A stretch of DNA of 64,000 nt. Origin: Methylorubrum rhodesianum (lineage in GTDB: Bacteria; Pseudomonadota; Alphaproteobacteria; Rhizobiales; Beijerinckiaceae). The stretch is from the NCBI RefSeq assembly GCF_014199985.1, contig NZ_JACHOS010000010.1, positions 62,001 to 126,000 of the forward strand, read 5' to 3'. Below the pieces are notes generated by a model that made no database searches, had not been told where the DNA came from, and worked only from the letters and a program-made list of their open reading frames with translations. Position numbers and translations under genes: made by a program. Positions 35,472 to 43,651 of this stretch are shown here, piece by piece; the stretch's first letter is position 1, and every line of letters begins with the position of its first letter.

Positions 35472-36695
35472 TCAGCTCCGGCCGTCCAGCCAAGAGAGCA
35501 TCCCCTTCGCCGCCGCACGCCCGCTGGCGAAGGCAGCCTGCAGCAGGTAGCCGCCCGTCGGCGCCTCCCAGTCGAGCATCTCGCCGGCCAGGAAGAGGCC
35601 GGGCCGCGCCCGAAGCATGAAGTGCGCGTCGAGCTCGGCGAAGGTGACGCCGCCGGCGGTCGAGATCGCCCGCGCGATCGGAGCCGGCGCGACGAGCCGC
35701 AGGGGCGCCGCCTTGATCGCCGCCGCCAGTGCGTCCGCCTCCGGCGGCAGGGCGTTGGCGTGCGCCTCGCGCAGCAGGCCGATGGCGGCCGGGCTCAGCG
35801 AGGCCGCCTTGCGCAGGCGGGTGGAGAGACTCTCACCAGGGCGGCTTCGGGCAAGGCGCGCCGCCAGCGCCCCGGCGCCGAGATCGGGACGGAGGTCGAG
35901 GCTGAGTTCGGCGGTGCCGTCGCGCTCCACCGCCTCGCGGATCGGCCGCGACAGCGCGTAGATCACGCCGCCCTCGATGCCGTCCGCCGTGGCGACGGCC
36001 TCGCCGCGGGCGCTTGCCCCGCCGATATGCGCGGCGAGGCGCTTGAGCGGCTCGCCCGCGAAGCGCTGCGCGAAATGCGCCGACCACGCGACACGGAAGC
36101 CGACATTGGCGGGTTTGAGCGGCGCGACGGTCACGCCGTTCCGCTCCAGCAGCGGAACCCAGGCCCCGTCCGACCCGAGCCGTGGCCAGCTCGCGCCGCC
36201 GAGTGCGAGCAAGGTCGACCGCGGCCGGACGACCTGCGGGCCATCCGGTGTCTCGAAGCTCAGCGCGCCGTCCTCCAGTCCCACCAGCCGGTGCCGGGTG
36301 CGGATCGTGACGCCGAGAGCATCGAGGCGGGCGAGCCAGGCGCGCAGCAGCGGCGAGGCCTTGAAGCTTTGCGGGAAGACCCGGCCGCTCGACCCGACGA
36401 AGGTGGTCTCGCCCAACCCCTCGCACCACGCCCGCAGCGCGTCCGGCGGATAATCCGCGACGGCGGCCGGCAGCCGCGGATCGACCGGGGCATAGCGCGC
36501 CAGGAAGTCCGCCAGCGGCTCGGAATGGGTGAGGTTGAGCCCGCCGCGCCCGGCGATGAGCAGCTTGCGGCCGACCGACGGCATGCGCTCGTAGACCGTG
36601 ACGGACCGGCCCGCCTCGGCGAGCCGCTCCGCCGCCGCGAGGCCGGCCGGCCCGCCGCCGACGACGGCGATTTCGTTCTCTCGATCCGCATCCAT
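35472..36695 (-). CDS. BaiN/HI0933-like FAD-dependent flavoprotein
   Basis: A 407-residue flavoprotein of the HI0933/BaiN family. The N-terminal dinucleotide motif is VVGGGPAGLAAAERLAEAG. It is followed by GRKLLIAGRGGLNLTHSE, FVGSSGRVFP, LALGGASWPRLGSDG and the C-terminal GLFLAGEMLDWEAPTGGYLL segment. This matches the TIGR03862-type subgroup. Reaction and substrate are not known with certainty; relatives reduce bile acids or tRNA intermediates in other phyla. It converges on the collagen gene with seven bases between stops. Confidence 0.85.
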   Translation of the reverse strand: MDADRENEIAVVGGGPAGLAAAERLAEAGRSVTVYERMPSVGRKLLIAGRGGLNLTHSEPLADFLARYAPVDPRLPAAVADYPPDALRAWCEGLGETTFVGSSGRVFPQSFKASPLLRAWLARLDALGVTIRTRHRLVGLEDGALSFETPDGPQVVRPRSTLLALGGASWPRLGSDGAWVPLLERNGVTVAPLKPANVGFRVAWSAHFAQRFAGEPLKRLAAHIGGASARGEAVATADGIEGGVIYALSRPIREAVERDGTAELSLDLRPDLGAGALAARLARSRPGESLSTRLRKAASLSPAAIGLLREAHANALPPEADALAAAIKAAPLRLVAPAPIARAISTAGGVTFAELDAHFMLRARPGLFLAGEMLDWEAPTGGYLLQAAFASGRAAAKGMLSWLDGRS

Positions 36696-37008
36696 GATCC
36701 GCGGCAGGGCCCCGTGCGGCCGGCGCTGTCAAGCGGCGCAGGCTCGAAAAGCCACCATTCGCTGTCTGAGTGACGCGGAGGGCGGAAAATCGCGCTGCCC
36801 TTGATTCGACGCGATCTCCCCTCTAACTGCCCGACATCGGCTGCGGGCCCCTCTGGCGGAACGCGCACCGTGTCCCTCGCGACGCCCCCGGACTCCGGTG
36901 AGGCCCTTCGTCCGCCGGTTCGGCGGCCCGTTCGGGAGGGATGCGGCAGACGCCTCCGCGATGTCGGAGCCGATGCTCTCCCGAAAGCGAAGCATCCGGT
37001 CCCGCACG
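36696..37008. other. Divergent intergenic region before terC
   Basis: About 310 bases between the flavoprotein and TerC genes. I looked for the manganese-sensing yybP-ykoY riboswitch that precedes many TerC genes and did not find its conserved core. No clear promoter or hairpin stands out. Part of the right half is an open extension of the terC frame. Confidence 0.5.
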
Positions 37009-38034
37009 ATGATGATGGAATTTCTCACCCACGAGTGGCTCGGCAAGCCCGTCTGGATGTGGCTCGGCTTCCACGCCCTGGTGGCCGGCCTGCTCGCCTT
37101 CGATCTCGGCCTGCTCCACCGCGACAAGAACCACGAGATCGGCGTGAAGGAGAGCCTGCTCCTCACCGCCTTCTACTTCACCCTCGGCCTCGCCTTCGGC
37201 GGCTGGATCTGGTGGATGCTCGGTTTCGATCCGGCCCAGGAATACGTGACCGGCCTCGTGATCGAGAAGTCGCTGTCGATGGACAACGTCTTCGTGATCG
37301 CCGTGATCCTCACCTCCCTCGGCGTGCCGCGGGCAGCGCAGCACCGGGTCCTGGTCTGGGGCATCCTCGCCGCAGTGCTGCTGCGCGGCCTGATGATCGG
37401 GCTGGGCTCGGCCCTGGTCCAGCAGGCGCACTGGGTGCTCTCGGTCTTCGCCGCCTTCCTGATCTATGTCGGCATCAAGATGCTGGTCTCGAAGGAAGAG
37501 GACGAGCAGGACGTCAAGAACAGCGCCTCGATGCGCTTTCTCAAGAAGTGGGTGCGCATCACCGAGAAGCCGGAGGGCCAACACTTCATCGTCCGCAAGC
37601 CGGACCCGAAGACGGGTAAGACCGTTCGCTGGCTCACGCCGCTCGCCGTGGCGCTGGTGCTCGTCAATATCGCGGACGTGATCTTCGCCGTCGACAGCGT
37701 GCCGGCGATCTTCGCGATCACGACCGACCCGTTCATCGTCTACACCTCGAACATCTTCGCCATTCTCGGCCTGCGCGCGCTCTACTTCGCGCTCGCGGCA
37801 ATGGTGGACCGCTTCGCCTATCTGAAGACGGCGCTCGCCCTCATCCTGCTCTTCATCGGCGCCAAGATCGTGGTGGCCGACACCCTCGAACTCGTTCACC
37901 TGCCGCCGTGGGTCTCGCTCGTCGTCACCCTGGTCCTGCTCACCCTCGGCGTCGTCTACAGCCTGTGGCGCACCCGCAGGGCGGCGGAGCCGGAGAACCA
38001 GAAGACTCCGGCGGAGATTGCGCACAGAACGTGA
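37009..38034 (+). CDS. TerC family integral membrane protein (metal exporter-like)
   Basis: An approximately 341-residue TerC protein with about eight membrane helices. The signatures VIEKSLSMDNVFVIAVILTS region near residue 85 and LVNIADVIFAVDSVPAIFAIT region near residue 220 hold the acidic residues used for metal passage, and YTSNIFAILGLRALYF follows. Relatives such as Alx and MeeY export manganese, often serving secreted metalloenzymes. The start is uncertain: three ATGs occur in a row at 37009-37017, and the open frame reaches 36898 with a GTG, none with a strong ribosome site. Confidence 0.88.
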   Translation: MMMEFLTHEWLGKPVWMWLGFHALVAGLLAFDLGLLHRDKNHEIGVKESLLLTAFYFTLGLAFGGWIWWMLGFDPAQEYVTGLVIEKSLSMDNVFVIAVILTSLGVPRAAQHRVLVWGILAAVLLRGLMIGLGSALVQQAHWVLSVFAAFLIYVGIKMLVSKEEDEQDVKNSASMRFLKKWVRITEKPEGQHFIVRKPDPKTGKTVRWLTPLAVALVLVNIADVIFAVDSVPAIFAITTDPFIVYTSNIFAILGLRALYFALAAMVDRFAYLKTALALILLFIGAKIVVADTLELVHLPPWVSLVVTLVLLTLGVVYSLWRTRRAAEPENQKTPAEIAHRT

Positions 38035-38041
38035 GGCAGCG

Positions 38042-38063
38042 AAGGCCCGCGCGAGCGGGCCTT
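38042..38063 (+). terminator. Terminator after terC
   Basis: AAGGCCCGC and GCGGGCCTT form a nine-base stem with a GCGA loop, eight bases after the terC stop. A short TT tail follows. Confidence 0.7.
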
Positions 38064-38176
38064 CCCGATCCGGCACGCCTCGTCGGCACGATCCTGGACG
38101 GTTCGTTCACGATCCTGCGCGATGATGGCGAAGGGTCGGGGAACCGGCCGCGTTCCCTGCGTTTTCGGGCCCGACC

Positions 38177-38470
38177 ATGCGGCGTTTCCTGACCGGCGGC
38201 ATCAAGGCGATCCTGGCCATCGCCGTCCTCTCCACCGCCGCCCACTGGGCGATGCGCGTCCAGCGCGAGCCCGCAACGCCGGCCCTGCCGGTGGCGGCGC
38301 TCGCCGATCCGGTCACCACCGGCTCCATCGCCTCGCGCAAGGCCGAGCGCGCGGAGGCGGCGGTCGTGCCGGCGAGCCTCGGCGGACTCGACCAGGACCA
38401 CCTCGCCAAGCTGATGGCCGGCGCAGCCTCGGAGCGGCCAAAGCTGCAGAAGGCCGTCGCCAAACGCTGA
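38177..38470 (+). CDS. Small membrane-anchored protein
   Basis: A 97-residue protein with one N-terminal hydrophobic segment (about residues 8-25, GIKAILAIAVLSTAAHWA) and a hydrophilic remainder with a TTGSIASRKAE stretch. The TGSI-type motif is common in small exported proteins of Hyphomicrobiales. No function is recognised. It lies between the terC terminator and the DJ-1 gene's terminator. Confidence 0.65.
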   Translation: MRRFLTGGIKAILAIAVLSTAAHWAMRVQREPATPALPVAALADPVTTGSIASRKAERAEAAVVPASLGGLDQDHLAKLMAGAASERPKLQKAVAKR

Positions 38471-38507
38471 CGCACGGGACCCAGCATCGGCTCGGATCGG
38501 GCATGAG

Positions 38508-38537
38508 AAAGCCGCCGGCCCGAAGGCTGGCGGCCTT
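38508..38537 (-). terminator. Terminator between two convergent genes
   Basis: AAAGCCGCCGGCC pairs imperfectly with GGCTGGCGGCCTT around a CGAA tetraloop. On the minus strand it is followed by TTTCTCAT, so it mainly serves the DJ-1/PfpI gene, but it could also stop transcripts from the left. Confidence 0.68.
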
Positions 38538-38556
38538 GTCGTTCGAGGGAGCGGGA

Positions 38557-39135
38557 TCAGGCGGCGAGCTGGCGTGGCTCGTGACGGCCTTCCTTCACCT
38601 CCTCAATGATCTTGGCGCAGAAGGCATCGAGGTCGCCGGGATTGCGGCTGGTGATGATGCCGCTATCGGTCACGACCTCCTTGTCCTGCCAGTTTCCGCC
38701 CGCGTTGATCACGTCGGTCTTGATCGAGGCGAACGACGTCAGGCTGCGCCCCCTGACCGCTCCGGCCTCGATCAGCAGCCAGGGGCCGTGGCAGATCGCG
38801 GCCACCACCTTGCCGGAGGTGAGGAAGGCGCGCACCACCTCCAGCGCCTTCGGCTCGAGGCGCAGCTTGTCCGGGTTGATCTGCCCGCCCGGGAGAACGA
38901 GGGCGTCGTAATCGGCGGGGTTCACGCTCTCGATGTCGAGATCGACCGGCACGTTCTTGCCCCAGTCGGTCTTGTCCCAGCCGCGGATCGCATCCTTCGA
39001 CTGGCGGGATTGCGGGCTTGCCACGGTGACCTTGGCACCCGCCTCCTTCAGCTTGGTCTGCGGGACCGTCAACTCGCTCTCCTCGAAGCCGTCGGTGGCG
39101 ACGATGAGGATCTTGGCCTCGCGGATATCGGGCAT
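38557..39135 (-). CDS. DJ-1/PfpI family protein (YhbO/YraA-like)
   Basis: A 192-residue DJ-1/PfpI protein. ILIVATDGFEESEL at the N-terminus supplies the conserved glutamate, AAICHGPWLLIEAG the nucleophilic Cys-His elbow, and DVINAGGNWQDKEVV the YhbO-type segment. The YhbO subgroup is linked to stress resistance and protein or DNA deglycation; the enzymatic claim is debated. A GGAAC-N16-GGTT promoter candidate 31 bases upstream fits general-stress control. Confidence 0.9.
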   Translation of the reverse strand: MPDIREAKILIVATDGFEESELTVPQTKLKEAGAKVTVASPQSRQSKDAIRGWDKTDWGKNVPVDLDIESVNPADYDALVLPGGQINPDKLRLEPKALEVVRAFLTSGKVVAAICHGPWLLIEAGAVRGRSLTSFASIKTDVINAGGNWQDKEVVTDSGIITSRNPGDLDAFCAKIIEEVKEGRHEPRQLAA

Positions 39136-39171
39136 GGCATTGGCTCCGTCTGTATCGGGAATTGCCGGGCC

Positions 39172-39196
39172 AACCGATCGCCCGGGACGAGGTTCC
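39172..39196 (-). promoter_or_regulatory. Candidate EcfG-type promoter for the DJ-1/PfpI gene
   Basis: On the minus strand GGAAC (39196-39192) is followed after 16 bases by GGTT (39175-39172), one mismatch from the consensus. The predicted start lies about 30 bases before the ATG. It forms a divergent pair with the site at 39260. Confidence 0.6.
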
Positions 39197-39259
39197 GAGC
39201 GGTGTCCCGCCTGCGGTGTGAGCGCCGCAGGCGAGCGGGCGAGGAGACGAAGGAAGAAC

Positions 39260-39284
39260 GGAACCGGACCAGGAGGCAGGTGTT
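39260..39284 (+). promoter_or_regulatory. Candidate EcfG-type promoter for the proline-rich gene
   Basis: GGAAC (39260-39264) is followed after 16 bases by TGTT (39281-39284), one mismatch from the GGAAC-N16/17-CGTT consensus, about 38 bases before the ATG at 39323. Confidence 0.6.
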
Positions 39285-39322
39285 GGACCGCCATCCCCCG
39301 AAACGAACGAAGGAGGCGGTCC

Positions 39323-39544
39323 ATGGCCAATCCCGGCATCCCGACCCCCGAGCCCACTCCCGGCGGACAGATCCCCGGCGATCTTCCGCCGCCCCCGCAG
39401 CCCGACGACCAGCCGGATATCGGCCCGACCGGTCCGCGCACGCCCTACCCGGTCGATGATCCCAACATCGACGAGCCGCGCGGCCCCGGCTCCGAGCCGG
39501 ACTACCTGCCCGGTGGCCCGACGGATCCCGGGATCCGGCTCTGA
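39323..39544 (+). CDS. Small proline/glycine/aspartate-rich protein
   Basis: A 73-residue hydrophilic protein made largely of Pro, Gly and Asp, with repeats such as PTPEPTPGG and DLPPPPQPDDQPD and no hydrophobic core, so it is probably disordered. An AAGGAGG ribosome site lies six bases before the ATG, indicating strong translation. With a likely stress promoter it resembles hydrophilin-type stress proteins, but no function is known. Confidence 0.75.
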   Translation: MANPGIPTPEPTPGGQIPGDLPPPPQPDDQPDIGPTGPRTPYPVDDPNIDEPRGPGSEPDYLPGGPTDPGIRL

Positions 39545-40292
39545 TCCAAGGGACGCCGCGCCCCGGTCGCGAGATCGGGGCGCGGTCGTCTCATGGGTCG
39601 TCTCATGGCACGATTGCAGCCCAGCCCTCTGACGACGCCGAACTTTCACACCATCCAGCTCTCTGCCCGCCGGTGGTGAGACTCACCTGCCTCAGCGCTC
39701 ATTCTCCTGCATGCAGAGGCGGGGGCTGAGTGGGATGTTCAGGCAATGAGTGGCCGCCGCGCTCGTCGGATCAAGCCCAGCTACGTGCGAAAGCGGCATG
39801 AGCTTGCCGATCGCGTTCACTTCCGATCGGCCCGGGGCCTCCATCGCCACCACGAGGAACTAGATCGGTCCGATGCCCTCTGCTCGCTCGATGGGCCGCG
39901 CTCAGTGACGTTCGGGACCACGTTCACGGAGCCGGAATTTCAGCCGCAGACCGTCCCGGTACGCATGAGGGTGGTCGGCACCGGCGCCGCCGGCATCGTC
40001 CTGGCGGACCGATCATCGGGACGGGGGTCGATGCCTAGACAGGTGCGGCCATGGATCACACGGCAACCCCATCGCCGTCCCTCTGGTGCCGGATGAGCTG
40101 CCGCGTGCCGAGCGCACAGGCCGCCGCTGGCAGCGAGCCGCAGGGCTGCCTTCGCTAGGCCGAAGGGCACCGCCGGCTTCGACAGGATCGAAGGGCCGCG
40201 ATCTGACAGATACGAGAGCGATCCCCCCCCAGCGGACACGCGGCGGACAAGTGCTTGTGAGACCGGTTCCGGCCGGATCTCGAAGACGGCCC
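39545..40292. other. Long non-coding or degenerate stretch
   Basis: About 750 bases without a convincing gene. A 116-codon frame (39746-40096, plus) and a 118-codon frame (minus, 39940-40296) have no recognisable motif, poor codon bias and no ribosome site. GC content is locally lower, and a run of eight C (40224 region) is unusual. It may be the remnant of a lost gene or insertion. Confidence 0.5.
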
Positions 40293-40682
40293 TCAATGAC
40301 CGCCGTGCGAGGTCCTCACGTCGCGCGGCGCGGCCAGGATCTCGCTGAGGCTGGAGGCCACGTGACGGGCCTCTTCGTCGGTCAGGCGAAGCTGGAACGG
40401 CGGCAGCGCGCCGGCCTGAAGGGCCACCACGGCCTGACCCTGCTCGTCGGTGCCGACCTCGATGGCCGAGGAGGTCACGTCGAGCATGGCGACCTCCTCG
40501 TCGCCGTTCTCATCGGCCAGGTCGACCTCGCCGTCATCGTCGATGGCCGTGAGGAGCTGGCCGACGGCGCGCACGAGGGCGCGGGCGGCGCGAGCGTCCA
40601 TGACCACCGCCGTCGATTGGTCGTCCTTCTGGAACGAAAGCTGGATGTTCGCGCCTTCGAGGGAAACCGAGATACCCGCCAT
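40293..40682 (-). CDS. Hypothetical protein
   Basis: A 129-residue acidic protein with no signal peptide or membrane helix. It has IQLSFQKDDQSTAVVMDARAARALV near the N-terminus, a very acidic middle (DDDGEVDLADENGDEEV near residues 48-62), FQLRLTDEEARHVASSLSEIL near the C-terminus and a HGGH end. It looks like a small regulatory or binding protein conserved among Methylobacterium, but I cannot name the family. It is divergent from the cold-shock gene. Confidence 0.7.
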   Translation of the reverse strand: MAGISVSLEGANIQLSFQKDDQSTAVVMDARAARALVRAVGQLLTAIDDDGEVDLADENGDEEVAMLDVTSSAIEVGTDEQGQAVVALQAGALPPFQLRLTDEEARHVASSLSEILAAPRDVRTSHGGH

Positions 40683-40846
40683 GAACCGCCTGACCGAACT
40701 GCCTTGAGGGCGGTCCCGTAACCGCCTGGATTGACGTTCATATATGCACCGGCCCAGGGCTTTGTCACAGGGTGGCGGGAGCGGTACTCCGCGATCGGGT
40801 CCGGGGCTTCGCACGAGGCTCCGCGCCGGTCGAATCGCATTCTGCC

Positions 40847-40875
40847 TTGTTAAGGCCGCAACGGCGGCCTACATA
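40847..40875 (+). promoter_or_regulatory. Sigma70-type promoter for the cold-shock gene
   Basis: TTGTTA (40847-40852) and TACATA (40870-40875) are exactly 17 bases apart. The spacer contains an AGGCCGC-AACG-GCGGCCT-like dyad (40853-40870). Transcription would start near 40882, leaving a leader of about 135 bases, typical for cold-shock mRNAs. Confidence 0.65.
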
Positions 40876-41016
40876 CAGTTCTGACGGGCGCGGCGAGGCG
40901 AAAGGCTTCGATTGATCCGCACATCGCCCGTCATCCCGCAAAATCGGCGGACGCTACCACGTGCTCGCTTCGAGCAGATGCTTGCGCGTGGCGTGTGAAG
41001 AACGAAGGAACTATTC

Positions 41017-41226
41017 GTGGATACTGGGACTGTTAAGTGGTTCAACGAGACCAAGGGCTACGGCTTCATCCAGCCGGATAACGGTGGCAAGGACGTGTTC
41101 GTCCACATCTCCGCCGTCGAGCGGGCCGGCCTGCGCAACCTCGTCGAGGGCCAGAAGGTTTCCTACGAGGTTCTGACCGATAAGCGCAGCGGCAAGGACG
41201 CGGCCGGCAACCTTCAGGCGGTCTAA
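41017..41226 (+). CDS. Cold-shock domain protein (CspA family)
   Basis: A 69-residue cold-shock domain. The RNP1 motif is KGYGFIQPD and RNP2 is VFVHISAVE, with aromatic residues at W8, F9, Y15, F17, F28 and H30 as in RNA chaperones. It binds single-stranded RNA/DNA and melts structures. The GTG start follows an AAGGAAC site. The long leader suggests post-transcriptional thermoregulation. Confidence 0.95.
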   Translation: MDTGTVKWFNETKGYGFIQPDNGGKDVFVHISAVERAGLRNLVEGQKVSYEVLTDKRSGKDAAGNLQAV

Positions 41227-41235
41227 TCCGCCTCA

Positions 41236-41256
41236 GGGCCGGTGCAGAGCCGGCCC
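41236..41256 (+). terminator. Hairpin after the cold-shock gene
   Basis: GGGCCGG and CCGGCCC form a seven-base stem with a TGCAGAG loop ten bases after the stop codon. There is no T-tract, so termination may need Rho. Confidence 0.5.
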
Positions 41257-41305
41257 GACCGCGCCATCTGATGACCAACGAAGCGGCACCCACCGGCTAG
41301 TAGGA

Positions 41306-41328
41306 CCCCGGAAACGCGTTTCCAGGGG
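41306..41328. repeat. Palindrome with perfect GGAAACGCGTTTCC core
   Basis: CCCC-GGAAACGCGTTTCC-GGGG with one mismatch pair forms a 23-base dyad in the gap between the cold-shock and the next small gene. It may be an operator or a second transcription end signal. Confidence 0.5.
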
Positions 41329-41434
41329 TGCCTCACGGCGGGCGCCGCCGATTCAAGACGACACAAAACAACCAGAAACGACGCCGGCCACGCCAGAAGG
41401 TGGCGCGGGATCCGGCGAGAAAGAAGAAAAGACA

Positions 41435-41662
41435 ATGACATTCGAGTTCCGGCGCCATGAGGGCGCCATCTCGCCGGTGACCAACGCGGCGACTTTCCGG
41501 GTGGACAGCGTGGTCGATACGCAGGCGCGCAACGCGCAGGCCGACCTCAGCCACCTCATCGACCCTTCCTACGAGTATCACTCGCCGCGCGAACTGCGCT
41601 GGCATCTCGCCGACCGCCTCGGGATCACACCGGGCGCCGTGCGACTGAAGGAAGCGGCCTGA
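41435..41662 (+). CDS. Hypothetical small protein
   Basis: A 75-residue protein without signal or membrane segments. The middle (VDSVVDTQARNAQADLSHLID) and C-terminus (SPRELRWHLADRLGI) are helical, the latter resembling a small helix-turn-helix-like unit. No family is recognised. An AGAAAAG site precedes the ATG. The spacing after the cold-shock gene and an intervening palindrome suggest a separate unit. Confidence 0.6.
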   Translation: MTFEFRRHEGAISPVTNAATFRVDSVVDTQARNAQADLSHLIDPSYEYHSPRELRWHLADRLGITPGAVRLKEAA

Positions 41663-41744
41663 TCGACCCCGGCCTCGCACCCTCCGGCGCGGGGCCATCC
41701 CGGCGACTACGCCGCGAGGCGCGGGCGCCCGGTCAAACCTCCGG

Positions 41745-42185
41745 TCAGATCAATCCCAGAGCGACCAGTTCGCGCCGCAGGCTCTCGGGCATCTCGGCGA
41801 CTTCACCGGCACTGGCCCGGTCGAGGTCGGCCGGCGCATCGCGGGCCTCGAGGTAGCGCCAGCCCTGGAACGGGCGGCAGGGGCGCGGCGAGACCGGCGT
41901 CACCGCCGGATCGAGCACGAGCCGGCACCGATCGATCCCGTCGCTTCCCGTGACCGGCTCGATGGCGCGGATCGACTGGCGACAGGTCAGCGTCCCCTTC
42001 ATCACCCAGTAGATCGATCCGCCCCCGGCGATGGCCTGCGCCCGCTTGGGGAACATGCGCGTGACGTGCGCCGTCACCGGCTCCTGGCCGAGGCGCACGG
42101 CCTCCGCCCGGTTATGGGCAATCCGCGCCTCCAGCTCCTCGATGGAGGCGGGACCGACGCACAGCTTCAGGAGATGCAGGGCCAT
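41745..42185 (-). CDS. DUF1489 family protein
   Basis: A 146-residue protein that matches DUF1489 of Alphaproteobacteria: it starts MALHLLKLCVG and has VTAHVTRMFPKRAQAIAGGGSIYWV region near residue 38, then a segment with CRQSIRAIE, RCRLVLDP and RPFQGWRYL. The family is nearly universal in the class, and its function is unknown. Length is normal. Confidence 0.87.
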   Translation of the reverse strand: MALHLLKLCVGPASIEELEARIAHNRAEAVRLGQEPVTAHVTRMFPKRAQAIAGGGSIYWVMKGTLTCRQSIRAIEPVTGSDGIDRCRLVLDPAVTPVSPRPCRPFQGWRYLEARDAPADLDRASAGEVAEMPESLRRELVALGLI

Positions 42186-42204
42186 GACGCGGGCCCCTAT
42201 ACGC

Positions 42205-42246
42205 CATCGGCTCGAAAAGGGCCGCCGGTTTTCCGACGGATCGATG
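42205..42246. repeat. Short intergenic dyad repeat, copy 1
   Basis: CATCG and CGATG close an inner block with TCGAAAAGGG and CCGGTTTTCCGA. The same layout is found at 50005-50051. Such GAAAA...CCGGTTTTC dyads are scattered in many alphaproteobacterial genomes. Confidence 0.6.
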
Positions 42247-42284
42247 CGGCATGAAGCGCCGCACGGGTTCGATCCGTCACGCCC

Positions 42285-43484
42285 TCACGCGAACAGCGCG
42301 ATCTTCTCCTCGATGCTCAGCGTATCGAGATCGGGGAAGGCCAGGGCGAGATCGTCCTCGGCGCCCACCTCGGCAACGGCGACGACCAGCGGCTGGGCCG
42401 CCGGCATGGCCGCTTCGGGCTCACTCGGGACGACGAGGTCGGCGATCGGATCGGCCTCCTCAATCCCGTCGGCTTCCACGTTCTCCGCGTCGATGTCGGA
42501 GAGGATCCCGTGATCCTCCGGATCCGGCGCAGCCTCGACGGGCGCCGGATCCGGAAGCTCGGAGACGGCGTCCGGAGCCGGTTCGGCCGCGGCTTCCGCT
42601 TCGACCGCCTCCACAATCAGCATTTCGGGGGACGTGGGTTCGGCGGCCCCCTCCTCGGCGAGGAGCATGGCGGGCGCCAGCGCCTCGGCGGTGATCGGCG
42701 CCTCGTCGAAGGCAGGCTCCGTCTCGCGGCTCTCCGGCAGGAAGGCGAGATCGTCGTCGAGGGCCACGGCCGGCAACGGCGGCAGGGTCGCCCTGGCCGG
42801 GGCAGGCACCGCCCCCTCCATGTCGAGGAAGCGGTCGACGTCGCTCTGATCGAGGGCGGCCGCCTCGGCATGGGTCTGCGGGGCGAGAGAGGGCACCAAC
42901 TCGTCGGGATTGCCCCAGATCCCGATCATCGAGGCGATGCGGTTCTCGAGGTAGCGCAGAGTATGGACCACGCGGCTCGTCCGCTGTGCCGTGAGATCCT
43001 GGAACGAGCAGGCGGTATAGATCTGCGTGGCGTGCCGATCGAGGGCGCCGCACAGCTCGGGATCGGCACCGGTCTCGCGCAGCGTCCAGGCGGCTTCCTG
43101 CACCTCCTCGGCGGCGCTGAGGATGTCGGAAGTCGCCCGCTCGGTGGCGCGCACGATCGCGTCCAGGGCCTCCGAGGCGACGGTGAGGCGGCTCTCGCCC
43201 TGCTCCGGCGCGGAGAGGGCGGCCACCTCGGCGCGTGTGCGGGCGATGGCATCGGCCATCTCCATCAGGTCGCCGCGGAAGCGGCCGACGTCGTCCGGCC
43301 GGTCCGTGGTGACGACGTTCTCGATGCGCCGGATCGCGTCCAGCAGCACCTCGGTGTCGGCGTTGCGGTTGCGGCGCGCGTATTCGGTGAGGAACCACCG
43401 GCCCCGCTCGGTTTCCCGGACGGCGTCCTCGATGGCATCGTATTGCGACGCGTCCAGCGGCGTCAGAGAACGGGAACTCGACAT
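42285..43484 (-). CDS. CheZ-like chemotaxis phosphatase with acidic tail
   Basis: A 399-residue protein. The first 190 residues form a helical CheZ-like region with FQDLTAQRTSRVV, where D163 and Q167 match the catalytic Asp and Gln of CheZ (FQDLTGQ). YLENRIASMIGIWG follows. Residues 200-385 are low-complexity, Ala/Glu/Pro/Asp-rich, and the end LDTLSIEEKIALFA looks like a docking peptide, as the C-terminus of CheZ binds CheY. Glycine is replaced by alanine in the QDLTxQ motif. No chemotaxis genes are adjacent. It likely dephosphorylates a receiver protein. Confidence 0.8.
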   Translation of the reverse strand: MSSSRSLTPLDASQYDAIEDAVRETERGRWFLTEYARRNRNADTEVLLDAIRRIENVVTTDRPDDVGRFRGDLMEMADAIARTRAEVAALSAPEQGESRLTVASEALDAIVRATERATSDILSAAEEVQEAAWTLRETGADPELCGALDRHATQIYTACSFQDLTAQRTSRVVHTLRYLENRIASMIGIWGNPDELVPSLAPQTHAEAAALDQSDVDRFLDMEGAVPAPARATLPPLPAVALDDDLAFLPESRETEPAFDEAPITAEALAPAMLLAEEGAAEPTSPEMLIVEAVEAEAAAEPAPDAVSELPDPAPVEAAPDPEDHGILSDIDAENVEADGIEEADPIADLVVPSEPEAAMPAAQPLVVAVAEVGAEDDLALAFPDLDTLSIEEKIALFA

Positions 43485-43651
43485 CACACCCCGCACGGAC
43501 TCGGCACCCCCGCGAGGCATGCCGCGACGATTGACGGTCGGAGCGAGATTGACAGGAGCGCTTTAACGGCGGCTTACGCTTTTCCCCGCTTCGCCCCGCC
43601 GCGCGACGTTTTCTGCCGATCGAGAGGGGCGGCCCGCTTCGCCGCGATCCC

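Noticed and set aside
36696..37008. Manganese yybP-ykoY riboswitch before terC
   Set aside because: The conserved core and flanking stems are not present.
38140..38176. EcfG promoter before the small membrane protein at 38177
   Set aside because: GGAAC and CGTT are 15 bases apart and CGTT lies too close to the ATG.
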